A stretch of DNA of 64,000 nucleotides from JACDAE01 sp963744875 (GCA_963744875.1 CAVUVQ010000009.1:62001-126000); one strand, 5' to 3'. Positions 25,841-35,844 are shown, counted from the stretch's first letter. Made by a program: numbers and translations. Notes: generated from the letters alone by a model not told the origin.

Positions 25841-27766
25841 TCAGGCAACTGTCACAGTGCCATCTCCGTTTACACTGACCTTTACCGCTGTAAGTGGTGC
25901 CATAGCAGGACCCTGGAGCACTTTCCCATTTTGAGCAGGATCAAAAATAGATCCGTGCAGGGGACACACAAATTTTTTCGTAGCTGGATCATAGTTAACG
26001 GCGACTTGCTGATGGGTACATGCACTTTCGTAGGCAACAAATGTGCCATCAGAAAGGCGCACGAGCAAGCTGGCATTATTATCAGCAGGATTCTTAAAAT
26101 CTTTTGCGGTATTTGCTGCCTGATTTGTCATACCGATTACTGTTCCTGCGTGAGCTGGTTGTGGGGCCTTTTTGGCAGGTTGTGGAGGATTTTGTGTTTT
26201 CTGCTTTGCCTGAGCCATTGTTTTTTGTGTTTTGCCACCCTGGGGCTTTGCAACTGCATTATTCACTTGCGTGGATGATTGTGCAGGTGTTGCAGGCTGA
26301 TTGCCGCCAGCATGGTTTAACTGTAAGAAGCGCGTAATTTCTAGCCCTCCGACGCCAACAATACCCGCAGCTACGACGCCAGTAGCAAGCATGGCGACGA
26401 CGCGCCGGCGGCCTTTCCGTCGTGGTTTGCCTGCTGCGATCTCGGTGCGTTGTGGTGTTTCGGGTTCGAATGCGTCAGGTCCCGGCATACTTCTCATGGG
26501 AGCTGAGTCGTTCGTCCACAAGGCAAAAGGATCGACGGTCCTTTTTACTTCCGCCATCTGATACGCTCCCACATTCTCACGCTCAGGCGTCACTCGATCA
26601 CGGCCAGATTTATCGCGTGTGGGTGTGACCCGATTATATCCTTGCGTTGCTTTTATTGCAGCCAGTTGATTTGTGACAACCGGAGGACGTAGTTGCCAAT
26701 TGCCGGCTTCAAGGCGTGGACTGGTAGAAGGCATATGACCAGTTACAGGTTTTTTTGCTGGCAGATGTTCATCGACAAAATTTTCTTCATCCCAATTCAC
26801 AGTGGGGGGCATCGTCATGTCAGCAAGTGGTGAAGGGGCTTCTTTTGTCACTTTAGCAGGAGATGTGGCTCCATGAATCACTTCTAATACACGTGCAAAT
26901 GCGTTAGCTAGCTTTGTGACAGATTGAAAGCGTTGAGAGGGATCAGGTTCGACCGCCCGCTGTACCACCAGATCCAGGCCCGGCAACACATCAGAAGAGA
27001 AAGCCTGCAATGATGGAACGCGTTGCTGCACATGCTGCATGGCGACGGCAAAGGGATCTTCACCTTTAAAGGGGAGCTTTCCCGTCAGGAGTTCAAAGAG
27101 GATAATACCCAGCGAATAGACATCTGAACGTGCATCGGCGGGTGCTCCCTGTACAACCTCAGGAGCCACATACTCGGCTGCCCCAAGAAACGTGCCTGCA
27201 ATACTCGTTATATGTGCATGCGGTGAATCAAGCGTTTCTATACCACGCATCTTTAAAATATTGGCGAGGCCAAAGCCAGTAATCCGTACATTCTGTTCAT
27301 CATCCAGCAAGATCGTGGCGGGTTTCAGGGTACCATGCATGACCCCATTTTGGTGAGCATAATCGAGGCCTTCTGCGACCTGTTTTACGATCTTCAACAC
27401 ACGCTCCGGTGTGCAACGCGTCTCTTGCCGTACTACTTTTGCAAGAGATCCTCCCATCACAAAAGGGGTAATCAGATAAGGATAGCCAAATTGTGTGCCA
27501 AAATCGTAGGTGGGAAGAATATATGGGTGGTCCAGGCGCACAAGGGTTGAGGCAACCTGGGCAAAGCGCGTGACAAAGCGCTCACGTGCCTGTGGAGAAA
27601 ATGTCTCAGGCATAGCAAATGCAGTCAGCATGACGGTCCGGTTCTGCGACTGCTCTTGCGCTGCGTAGATCGCATTTACATTTCCATAACCAAGCAACTG
27701 TTTCACATCATAGTGGCCCAGTACCCTCCCTGCAAGCTGGTCTACAGGTGGTGGTAGTGTCTGCAT
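25841..27766 (-). CDS. Transmembrane pseudokinase fused to a C-terminal Rieske [2Fe-2S] domain
   Basis: A 641-aa protein. Residues ~18-290 follow a Hanks-type Ser/Thr kinase fold (RVLGHYDVKQLLGYGNVNAIY, LDHPYILPTYDFG, YVAPEVVQGAPADARSDVYS, PSQRFQSV). Every catalytic residue is replaced: the VAIK Lys is Thr (VMLTAF), HRD is HGT, the DLKPxN Asn is Thr (LKPATILL), and DFG is GFG. The glycine loop is also poor. A ~150-residue low-complexity linker follows, then one helix (~455-475, VAMLATGVVAAGIVGVGG). After a Pro/Gln/Lys-rich stalk, residues ~540-641 form a Rieske domain with CTHQQVAVN and CPLHGSIFDP (C-x-H...C-x2-H). I infer a cytoplasmic pseudokinase coupled to an extracytoplasmic redox centre. 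The start follows a purine-rich stretch. A divergent gene with two FHA domains lies opposite. Confidence 0.92.
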   Translation of the reverse strand: MQTLPPPVDQLAGRVLGHYDVKQLLGYGNVNAIYAAQEQSQNRTVMLTAFAMPETFSPQARERFVTRFAQVASTLVRLDHPYILPTYDFGTQFGYPYLITPFVMGGSLAKVVRQETRCTPERVLKIVKQVAEGLDYAHQNGVMHGTLKPATILLDDEQNVRITGFGLANILKMRGIETLDSPHAHITSIAGTFLGAAEYVAPEVVQGAPADARSDVYSLGIILFELLTGKLPFKGEDPFAVAMQHVQQRVPSLQAFSSDVLPGLDLVVQRAVEPDPSQRFQSVTKLANAFARVLEVIHGATSPAKVTKEAPSPLADMTMPPTVNWDEENFVDEHLPAKKPVTGHMPSTSPRLEAGNWQLRPPVVTNQLAAIKATQGYNRVTPTRDKSGRDRVTPERENVGAYQMAEVKRTVDPFALWTNDSAPMRSMPGPDAFEPETPQRTEIAAGKPRRKGRRRVVAMLATGVVAAGIVGVGGLEITRFLQLNHAGGNQPATPAQSSTQVNNAVAKPQGGKTQKTMAQAKQKTQNPPQPAKKAPQPAHAGTVIGMTNQAANTAKDFKNPADNNASLLVRLSDGTFVAYESACTHQQVAVNYDPATKKFVCPLHGSIFDPAQNGKVLQGPAMAPLTAVKVSVNGDGTVTVA

Positions 27767-27856
27767 ATATTCTGCCTTTCCGAGACACGCTGATAGGTTT
27801 TGCTGACAGGAATCTCACAGGAATAAAGAAGCAAAGTTGTAACAGAAAGAATCACG

Positions 27857-28046
27857 TTAAACAGCGACTTCTTTTACAAATCGGATAATCCGATCCTGAT
27901 GGGTAGGAATAACCCGTCTCACTTGTCCCGACCCAATCATCTCCATGGCTTCTAGTGTATCTAGCAAAAAAACATGCGTCAAGAAGAGACGCTCACGCTT
28001 AGGACTTGTGGGGGATATGCTCCCTAATATCAAGATCTATCAACAT
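27857..28046 (-). CDS. Small hypothetical protein, one frameshift
   Basis: An ATG at 28046 follows an excellent ribosome site (AAGGAG, 8 nt spacing). The first 12 codons read MLIDLDIREHIP, then a five-C run (28010-28014 on the plus strand as G) throws the frame into a stop. With four C it continues TSPKRERLFLTHVFLLDTLEAMEMIG to a stop at 27857, giving 62 aa with a helical pattern. The gene lies 90 nt upstream of the pseudokinase-Rieske gene on the same strand, so it may be the first gene of that operon. No family is recognised. Support is the ribosome site and the unbroken corrected frame only. Confidence 0.45.
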
Positions 28047-28093
28047 GTTTCTTTCTCCTTCATAAGGTTAACAGAAGAAAACAGTACTTCTTT

Positions 28094-28111
28094 CCCATTT
28101 TAGAAAATGGG
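28094..28111. promoter_or_regulatory. Palindrome in the divergent intergenic region
   Basis: CCCATTTTAGAAAATGGG has two perfect 8-bp arms around AG. It lies between the small-ORF/pseudokinase operon (leftward) and the FAD/FHA/cNMP gene (rightward), 97 nt before the latter's start. It is a candidate shared operator. Confidence 0.4.
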
Positions 28112-28207
28112 AGTTGCTTCTACCGTGTCCTGATAGAGAAGATCATTAGAGATCGACGGTAGCACTGTCCATCAAGGCATAAACAATCGTACTCGGAGGT
28201 GTGTAGA

Positions 28208-31200
28208 GTGGGCCAACAGGCATCTTATCTTATCATCGGGAATGGTATTGCAGGAATAACGGCGGCTGAAGTTTTGCGTTCAGCAGATAAAAATAGTGTG
28301 ATCACGATCGTCGCTGATGATCCCTCACCCGTCTACTATCGTCCCGCACTGAAGGACTTCCTGGGCGGGCACATCCCAGATAAAAAGTTGTGGGCACGAC
28401 CAAATACTTTTTATCAGAGCCTCCACATCAATTTCAGCACTGGACGCGTGACTGCAATATCTCCATCTCAACATCTTATACGCTTACAAAACGGAGAACA
28501 ACTGCGCTATGATAAGTTGTTGCTTGCCAATGGTGCTCGGCCTCGTCATCTCAATTGTCCAGGAACCAATTTAGCAGGCGTCAGCACGCTGCGCACAATT
28601 GCAGATTACCAGGAAATTCTACGTCGTCTTCCAGATAGAGCACGCATCGTCATCTGTGGAAGTGGAACGCTGGCATTGGAGAGCGCTGAAATGCTGCATG
28701 CTCTCGGCCACCAGGTTACCCACCTGGTACGTAAACAGACGCTCTGGTCAGAAATCCTGGATAACACCGCGTCGGATATGATCATGCAGGAAGAACGTCG
28801 GGCCGGGATCGATGTGCGTACAGAAGAAACGGTCGCCGAGATTGTGGGCAAACGCGGACAGGTCACGCATGTTATCACGACCAAAGATACGCGCATTGCT
28901 TGCGATTTGCTGCTGGTTGCGATTGGCATTGCGCCAAATATCGACTTTATTCGAGCAAGTGGTATCGTATGTGGGCAAGGCGTTAAAGTGGATGGTGCCA
29001 TGCGTACCAATGCTCCTGATATTTATGCAGTCGGCGATGTCACTGAAACAACTGATACCACAACAGGACACACGCGCATCCTGGGCCAATGGTTCCCAGC
29101 AATTTACCAGGCCCGTACCGCAGCATATAGTATGCTTGATCAATACGATGGCACCAGGGCAGGCACCTTCTACAATGCGACGTTTCTCTACGGATTAGAT
29201 TTCGTCTCGCTCGGCCTCACAGCTCAAAGGACAGCCGCTTTCGATCACGCTCATTCGTATCAAGAGATTATTGCCGCGCCCGCACCACGCAGTTATCGTA
29301 AAGTGTTGCTGAAAGATGGCATGCCTATTGGAGCACTTTTTCTTGGTGAGCGAAAACAGGCATTGGCTTTTAAACGTGCCATTGATGCCCGTGTGAATAT
29401 GACCCCAATTCTTAGCAGCCTGTTTGCAGAAGATTTTCGCCTTGAAGAGTGGTTGGACAAACAACATGCACCAGAAGCTATTTTCGATATCGCGAGAAAT
29501 GCTGACAAAGAGAGCGTCGCGTATGCTTACCTGATCCCACTCCCCCATCCAAAGGTTAACGTAACGACCAGAGAGACATTCCTTGACCCTCGATCTCAAG
29601 GCAACCTTATTGGACGCCAGGCTGGGATAGCGCTTACCATTGAGCACGGCTCGGTATCGCGCAAACACGCCGCCGTTAGTTTTAGCGATGGGCAATATAT
29701 TCTGCGTGATCTTGGTAGCTCGAATGGAACCTTTGTCAATACGCAACCACTTTCCCCTGACAAAGCATATGTTGTGCATCCCGATGATATAATCCGCTTT
29801 GGAGATGTGCAGTTTCGTTTTCAATTGCGTCAGCAACCGATCGGCATTGCAGCACCCCAACTTATCACAACCCAGAACGCTGACGAGACAGCCGCGAATC
29901 CTTTCCAACATATTCTCGGGTCATCCCTTGAGCGTAACACAGGCCGTTCCATTCCAGAAGCCCTTCTTGCCACCGTGAGAGAAACACCTTCGCTTATACT
30001 GCTTATGAAGAATGCTGAACCACGCATTCTCCCACTCACTCCTGAGCAACTGGTAAGTAAACGTCTCAGCATAGGTCGCGACCAGGACTGTGCAATCGTA
30101 TTGCACGATACTGCCGCGTCACGCAAGCATGCAGAGCTATTTACGGCTCCGGATGGTCTCTATATCCATGATTTCAACAGTAGCAACGGCGTGTTTGTGA
30201 ATAAGGTTAGAATCAACAATCCCTATCATCTTTCACACGGGGATCGTATTGTTATCGGCAATACATTGATCTACTGCTCGCTTCCTCAAAAGCAAGCAGT
30301 TCGTGAGTACAATCAACCCGATCCCTATAACAATGAAGGCGTTCCATTTACAACCCTGGCGCAAGAGAACGAAAAGAAGCCAGAGGCCGTCACGATAGGC
30401 CATCGTAGTAATATAGAACCATTGAACGAGAAGCGCGTACAATTTGAGATTGATATGTGCATTGGCTGCAATCGCTGTATGAACGCCTGCCCGCTCCCCC
30501 TATCGACAAAGGTACATATTGCTGATCTGAACCACGCAAATATTTTTGATGAGATCGCCCCTCATGTGGCACGTTTTACAGATGAATGTATCATGTGTGG
30601 CTCCTGTGTTCCCGTCTGCCCGGTTGATAACCACCGCGATCTTTTGATGCTTTCATTGAAGCAGCGGCTCGGCTCACCCTGGGATAGTGATATTGATGTA
30701 AGCTATATCCTTGACGCGCTTCCACCCGGCTGGTCGGTCCCCCGCCTGATTAATCGTCTACGTGAGCAACCCATTTTAGGAAATGTACAACTGGTGCCAG
30801 AGAACTACCTGTTGCACCTTTTTGCGCATTCACAGCTCGTGACGTTCCCGGCGGGGGAAACATTGTTACGCGAAGGCGAATATGGACGTGATCTGTATAT
30901 TCTCCTTGAAGGTCGCCTCTCGGTCTCCACAACTGAGGCAAAAGGGCAAGAGCTGCAAGTCGCCATCATCAACCGGGGCGAGTATACAGGCGAGCATGGT
31001 ATGCTCACCGGACAGCCCTATGATACAACCGTCAGTACATTGACGCCTGCGCTGATATTGCAAGTACCAGAACAGGTTATACAACACTTTATGGAACTGG
31101 TTCCCAAAACACGCCACTTCTTTGAGCAATTAAACAATGTACGCTCTATTGAAGGCATTTTGAAACGTATGGCCCTCTTTCAAGGAATTTCTGATGCTGA

Positions 31201-32354
31201 CATCCATGCTCTTGTTGAGCAAACTTGCATTCAGCATTATGATCGTGCCGAATGCCTCTTTACCGAGGATGATCACAATGGTCAGCGCAAAAATTCAGAC
31301 GAGGCAAAAAAAGGGCGTCCAGCACGAGAAACTCTGCATATCTTGCTGGAAGGTTTCGTCAAAGTTGCCCGTCAGACAAGCGAGAAAACGGAACAAAATA
31401 AAATCGGCGAGCGGATCATTGCCTATCGCCAGGGCGGTGACTATTTCGCGGGTGGACTGGATCTCCTGGGCGATGGCCGGGCCGTGACCGTGACAGCTAT
31501 CACACGCACACGCGTTGCAGAAGTCCCACGACCCGTTCTCCTGGCTCTTTTTAAGCGCTATCCTGAGATCGGGCAACGCTTCACCGTCCGTCTGCATCAA
31601 TATATTGAGAGTACCAGCAATGCACAAAGCCGTATCTTTGAAGAAGGATTTCTCAATCCGTATGCCCCACAAAAGCCCCCTGCGCCTCCGGCTGTACGTG
31701 CAGGACTGCATGCGCTCATTAGCGATGGTGTAGTTGAGGGAACGGAAGTGCTGGTGATCGACCTGGACAAATGCATTCATTGTAACGAGTGCGAAGAGGC
31801 ATGCGCCCGCCGACATGGGCACTCGCGGATGAATCGCAAAGGAATGGTTGTTGGCAATATTAGCATTGCTACTGCGTGCCGCCAGTGCCAGGATCCCGTG
31901 TGCATGTTATGCAGTAGAGCCGGCATAGCACGACGGCCTAACGGGGAAGTCTATATTACTGAGAGCTGTATTGGCTGTGGAATCTGCGCTGAACGTTGCC
32001 CGTACGGAGCCATCTCGATCGTAGACCTTGATGAAGAAACTGTTTCCACACCATCTAGCAAGCGTTTCAGCAGTTTCTTTACAAAAGGTTCAGGCAAGGA
32101 ACGATCACGTAAGTCTTTACCCATGGCGGGGATAGAGAGACGTGTCTCCTCGGGTCCCTTGCAGCCCGTACAAGTCGGCTGCGAATGCCTATGATGAGAT
32201 GCGCAAAAAGGTCGCTATTAAGTGCGATCTTTGTGCAGAATATAGCGACCAGGCATGTGTGCAGGCTTGCCCTACTGGAGCGGCAATACGCGTACAGCCG
32301 ACAAAGTTCTTTGGTTCAACCGAAGAGATTCTGCGCAAAAGAGCGCTGCTATGA
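28208..32354 (+). CDS. Giant FAD/NAD oxidoreductase with two FHA, ferredoxin, two cNMP-binding and C-terminal dicluster ferredoxin modules, one frameshift
   Basis: The corrected protein is 1381 aa. Approximate modules: 1-400 FAD/NAD(P) oxidoreductase (YLIIGNGIAGITAAEVL; IVICGSGTLALESAEML; DIYAVGDV), rubredoxin/nitrite-reductase type. ~455-545 FHA1 (IGRQAG, GSVSRKHAAV, GSSNGTFVN). ~600-690 FHA2 (SIGRDQDCAIVL, ASRKHAEL, NSSNGVFVN). ~745-815 two 4Fe-4S motifs (CIGCNRCMNACP, CIMCGSCVPVCP). ~865-970 and ~985-1130 cyclic-nucleotide-binding barrels (GETLLREGEYGRDLYILLEG). ~1180-1381 four-cluster ferredoxin of the DMSO-reductase beta type (CIHCNECEEAC, CIGCGICAERCPYGAI, CDLCAEYSDQACVQACPTGA). One extra base near 32177 shifts frame before the last cluster block. 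GTG 28208 has GGAGG 8 nt upstream. Likely a soluble electron-transfer hub gated by phospho-Thr and nucleotide; partners are unknown. Confidence 0.9.
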
Positions 32355-32564
32355 AAAGCGCTGAAAATCGTACTTTTTTCCTATACCATGCGCCCGTTAG
32401 TAATTCAGTATCAGCCCTCGCTTGACTTCAGGCGCATCTTGTTTTACAACGTTATAAGATCGAAGCTCATAAATATCAAAACACATCAATGCAGATGATC
32501 CATCCTATTCTCCTACGAATAAGTAGAATAAATCAATTAAATTATTTTGAAAAGGAATTCACGG

Positions 32565-33542
32565 ATGAGAAAACCGAAAGTCATCATCTTGACAGTGAGT
32601 GTTCTGTCATTATTCGCAGGAACTTTACTCTTTGGCATGATCATAGTTCATGCTTCCAATACGACGGCACCCGATACATCCATCGCGAAGAGCAATCCAT
32701 CTCCAACGAAAAATGTGCTCCAGCCTCATGCAAAGCAGATAGATGCAAAAACAACGAAGCAAAAAGTGAGCATGACACTCGTTGTAGCCCCACAACCAAC
32801 CACAGGAGTACCAGTACCGAAACCAACTGCGGCTGTCGCCCACGCTGTCTCCAGGCCTACAGTTGGACCAGTTGGACAACCTGCCCCTGCTCCAGCCAGT
32901 TCTGGTTCGGATCGCTACTATCCCCTTGGGACTTCTGTTGCAACCATGCAAGCTGATGCTGCGAACCTGACGAAACAACAAGTAAAAACTATGGTTGAAA
33001 GCCAGGTGAATAAAAACTGGGGAGTCATTCAAAGTAAACTAGGCTTTAGCACGGAAGCCCAGGCCTATGCATTCTTCCTCGGCCTTGCTACACGCGAATC
33101 AACTCTGAATGCTGCTCTGGAGACGGGCAGTGGTGCTGCTCACTCTTACGGCGCAATCCAGGCGGCGGAGACGGCCTATGCCAACACAAATGCGGGCTAC
33201 TCACCTGAAAACGATGTGCCCGAAATGACGCAGTACGATTTCACACCGCAGAACTTCTATGATCCTGGCATTGCCATTCATATGGGCATCCGCCACCTGC
33301 TTCATTTCGCCAATCAGGCAAGGGCTGCTGGCTATTCAGGGACCGAACTTCTCCGCCACGCGCTCATTGGCTATAATACTGGTTGGGTGACGAATGCGAA
33401 TCAGAGCTGGCTGCAACAATATTCCGATGAAATTGGCGCGATTGCTGGCTGGTACCTGAACAATGGGCATCTCTACGATAGTCAATTCACCTGGACCGGG
33501 AGTTCGGCGGTTAATCGGAGTAGTCCCTGGGGATGGTATTAG
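32565..33542 (+). CDS. Exported lysozyme/transglycosylase-like protein
   Basis: A 325-aa protein. An N-terminal signal or anchor helix (VIILTVSVLSLFAGTLLFGMIIV) precedes a Pro/Ala/Thr-rich spacer (~30-125). The C-terminal ~190 residues resemble a goose-lysozyme or SLT-like fold: FFLGLATRESTLNAALE carries a likely catalytic Glu, then AHSYGAIQAAETAYA, IAIHMGIRHLLHFA and LIGYNTGW. It probably cleaves peptidoglycan or remodels spore or hyphal wall. Start ATG 32565 follows AAAAGGA by about 9 nt. It is monocistronic: a 91-bp palindrome begins 3 nt after its stop codon. Confidence 0.75.
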   Translation: MRKPKVIILTVSVLSLFAGTLLFGMIIVHASNTTAPDTSIAKSNPSPTKNVLQPHAKQIDAKTTKQKVSMTLVVAPQPTTGVPVPKPTAAVAHAVSRPTVGPVGQPAPAPASSGSDRYYPLGTSVATMQADAANLTKQQVKTMVESQVNKNWGVIQSKLGFSTEAQAYAFFLGLATRESTLNAALETGSGAAHSYGAIQAAETAYANTNAGYSPENDVPEMTQYDFTPQNFYDPGIAIHMGIRHLLHFANQARAAGYSGTELLRHALIGYNTGWVTNANQSWLQQYSDEIGAIAGWYLNNGHLYDSQFTWTGSSAVNRSSPWGWY

Positions 33543-33544
33543 CA

Positions 33545-33635
33545 GGCTTATAAATCGCGCCCCTACACCAGTGGGATTGTAGTTACTCGTGTACACAAAT
33601 TCTCATTGCTGGTGTAGGGGCGCGATTTATAAGCC
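33545..33635. repeat. 27-bp perfect palindrome of the GTAGGGGC family
   Basis: GGCTTATAAATCGCGCCCCTACACCAG (33545-33571) is the exact inverse of 33609-33635, with a 37-nt loop. Read on the minus strand each arm contains GTAGGGGCGCGATTTATAAG. It starts 3 nt after the lysozyme-like stop codon. Confidence 0.8.
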
Positions 33636-33829
33636 CATCCTTCACCATAATACTCATCTTGCATCGCTTCATTCACCGCGTGACGTTATTTTGTCGATAA
33701 CCTGCCTCTGCTGGTCACAGTATTCATGCATATGCTATAGTTAACTTGCAAGGATGCGTATCACTATGCACCACGAATAGCCTTGCATATGCATGTCTAC
33801 AAACTAATTGTTAGAAAGAGGAAACAACA

Positions 33830-34618
33830 ATGCGGTTTGGTATCTGTGCCCCGTTTCAGGAAATCGCTGCCCTTTCGACATTTCCTTTCGACTATCTTGA
33901 AGAGAATGTTCAGCGTTTCCTGGCTCCTGAAAAGCCGCAGGAGCATTTTGAAGAATTGTTAAAAGCTGCACGTACGTTACCTGTCCAGATTGAGGCCGCC
34001 AACTCCCTGCTCCCATCTGATCTCTTCCTGGTTGCTACTCCTACGCGCCAGGTCGACACAGAACGCCTGGAGCGTTACATCAAAACGGCCTTACAACGCG
34101 CAGAGCAAGCTGGCATACGTATCCTCGTCTTTGGAAGTGGTGGGGCACGCGTCTGTCCTCCTGACTATGAGGTTGCCGCCGCAGTACAGCAGATCGGTGA
34201 CCACCTCGCTACGTGGAGCACATGGGCACGCGATTATGGTGTAGAGATTGTGCTTGAGCCTTTGCGCTATGAAGAGACGAACACCATCAATACTGTCGCG
34301 GAAGGTGGAGCACTTGTCTCTCAGCATATCGCTTCCGGTGCTCGCTTGCTGGCCGATGTGTACCATATGCTCTGTAATGCTGAAGCTCCTGAGACGCTCC
34401 TCCCATGGACATCATTACTTTCCCATGTACACGTAGCGGAGCAGGAAGGACGGACCGCTCCCGGTCGCCATGGCGAAGATTTTCGTCCCTACTTCTCGGC
34501 ACTCAAGCGGGGCGGCTATGATCAACGCATCTCTATAGAATGCAACTGGCATGACCTTCCCGATGAAGTTGACCTGGCTCTGAGGGTGTTGAGAGAGCAA
34601 TGGGAAGAAAGCGCATAG
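33830..34618 (+). CDS. Sugar phosphate isomerase/epimerase (xylose isomerase-like TIM barrel)
   Basis: A 262-aa AP-endonuclease-2-type TIM barrel. Metal and substrate landmarks: IRILVFGSGGAR, GVEIVLEPLRYEETN (Glu on a strand), ARLLADVYHMLCNAE (D-x-x-H), HVHVAEQEGRTAPG, and the final ISIECNW (Glu). Members isomerise or epimerise sugars, inositols or hydroxypyruvate. The next gene, 26 nt downstream and on the same strand, is a Gfo/Idh/MocA dehydrogenase; this pair is typical of inositol or rare-sugar catabolism. The exact substrate is unknown. The start follows GAAAGAGGAAAC. Confidence 0.85.
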   Translation: MRFGICAPFQEIAALSTFPFDYLEENVQRFLAPEKPQEHFEELLKAARTLPVQIEAANSLLPSDLFLVATPTRQVDTERLERYIKTALQRAEQAGIRILVFGSGGARVCPPDYEVAAAVQQIGDHLATWSTWARDYGVEIVLEPLRYEETNTINTVAEGGALVSQHIASGARLLADVYHMLCNAEAPETLLPWTSLLSHVHVAEQEGRTAPGRHGEDFRPYFSALKRGGYDQRISIECNWHDLPDEVDLALRVLREQWEESA

Positions 34619-34643
34619 GAGAAAAGCGGACAAGAGAGAGGAA

Positions 34644-35714
34644 ATGAGACCAGATATGACTGAAAAACTCCGTTTTGGGATTGTAGGCTGTGGTGTTATT
34701 GGGGAGCTTCACGCCAAAGCAATCAGTAGCCTACCTGATGCACAGTTCGTCTCGATGGTAGATATAATACCTGAACGAGCACACAAGCTAGCACAAGAAT
34801 ACTCAGTCGCTTCCTATATAGATACTCAGGAGATGTACACAAAGGAGCATCTCGATGTGGTTACTATCTGCACACCCAGTGGCATGCATGGTGCACATGC
34901 TATCGAGGCTATGCGAGCTGGTTGTCATGTAATTGTAGAAAAGCCGATGGAGATCACGCTCGTCAATATCGAGAAGATGCTGCAAGTGCAACAGGAGACT
35001 GGACGAAAAATGGCCGTCATCAGTCAGCATCGCTTCGATAGCGCAACACAACAGGTTCACAAGCTGGTAGAAGAGCAGGCATTCGGCAAGCTGGTACTGG
35101 GCAATGCGCTCATTCCCTGGTGGCGCTCACAAGGATATTACGATAGTGGTGCATGGCGCGGGACGTGGGAACTCGATGGTGGTGGTGTATTGATGAATCA
35201 GTCGATCCATTCCATCGATCTGCTGCAATGGCTGATGGGACAGGTGAAGAGTATTTACGCCTATACTGATACACTGGCCCATCGGATGGAGACGGAAGAT
35301 GTGGGTGTAGCGGTGCTACGCTTCGCCAATGGTGCGATGGGTACGATTGCCGCTACCACCAGTGGCTATCCAGGCACAGGTACTCGTATCGCGATTTATG
35401 GTGATAAAGGCACTGCAGTCATAGAGAGCGACAAGCTGAAGGATCTCTATCTCGCACGTGATCAAGGCGAAGAAATCGGATTTTATGGGGGCGTCAAGTC
35501 GGCACAAGCCACTACTGATGCTGGGAAGACAGGTGCATCAGATCCAGGCGCAATTGGGGCCGATACGCACGCTTTGCAGATTGAGGATATGATACGTGCA
35601 ATCCGCGAGAACGGCACGCCACTCGTCGATGGCAATGGGGGGCGTCATCCAGTCGAGATCATTCTGGGCATCTACGAGTCTGCACGTACAGGCAAAGAGG
35701 TCACAATTTCTTGA
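34644..35714 (+). CDS. Gfo/Idh/MocA-family oxidoreductase
   Basis: A 356-aa NAD(P)-dependent sugar or polyol dehydrogenase. Rossmann motif FGIVGCGVIGELHAKA, then TICTPSGMHGAHAIEAM and HVIVEKPMEI with the family Glu-Lys-Pro (catalytic Lys). The C-terminal domain has GGGVLMNQSIHSIDLLQWLMG (Asp/His of the active site) and the closing PVEIILGIYESARTGKEV. It pairs with the upstream isomerase gene (26-nt gap), so both probably act on the same sugar or cyclitol. ATG 34644 lies close to GAGAGAGG; ATG 34656 is an alternative. A palindrome follows the stop by 22 nt. Confidence 0.92.
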   Translation: MRPDMTEKLRFGIVGCGVIGELHAKAISSLPDAQFVSMVDIIPERAHKLAQEYSVASYIDTQEMYTKEHLDVVTICTPSGMHGAHAIEAMRAGCHVIVEKPMEITLVNIEKMLQVQQETGRKMAVISQHRFDSATQQVHKLVEEQAFGKLVLGNALIPWWRSQGYYDSGAWRGTWELDGGGVLMNQSIHSIDLLQWLMGQVKSIYAYTDTLAHRMETEDVGVAVLRFANGAMGTIAATTSGYPGTGTRIAIYGDKGTAVIESDKLKDLYLARDQGEEIGFYGGVKSAQATTDAGKTGASDPGAIGADTHALQIEDMIRAIRENGTPLVDGNGGRHPVEIILGIYESARTGKEVTIS

Positions 35715-35735
35715 AATTCCGGAAATGCGCGTAAA

Positions 35736-35844
35736 TGGTAGGGGCCCGATTGTATCGCGCCCGCGATTTATCGACCGTGGTCCACTATTTATCGATATGG
35801 CCACGCTCCAATGAATTGCGGGTGCATCAATCGGGTCCTACCAT
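35736..35844. repeat. Imperfect GTAGGGGC-family palindrome between convergent genes
   Basis: ATGGTAGGGGCCCGATTG... pairs imperfectly with ...CAATCGGGTCCTACCAT over about 35 nt. The inside contains GCGCCCGCGATTTATCGA. It lies between the ends of the Gfo/Idh gene and the transketolase gene, 22 and 20 nt from the two stop codons. Confidence 0.65.

Noticed and set aside
25841..27766. Active serine/threonine kinase
   Set aside because: All key catalytic residues are substituted (Lys to Thr, HRD to HGT, Asn to Thr, DFG to GFG).
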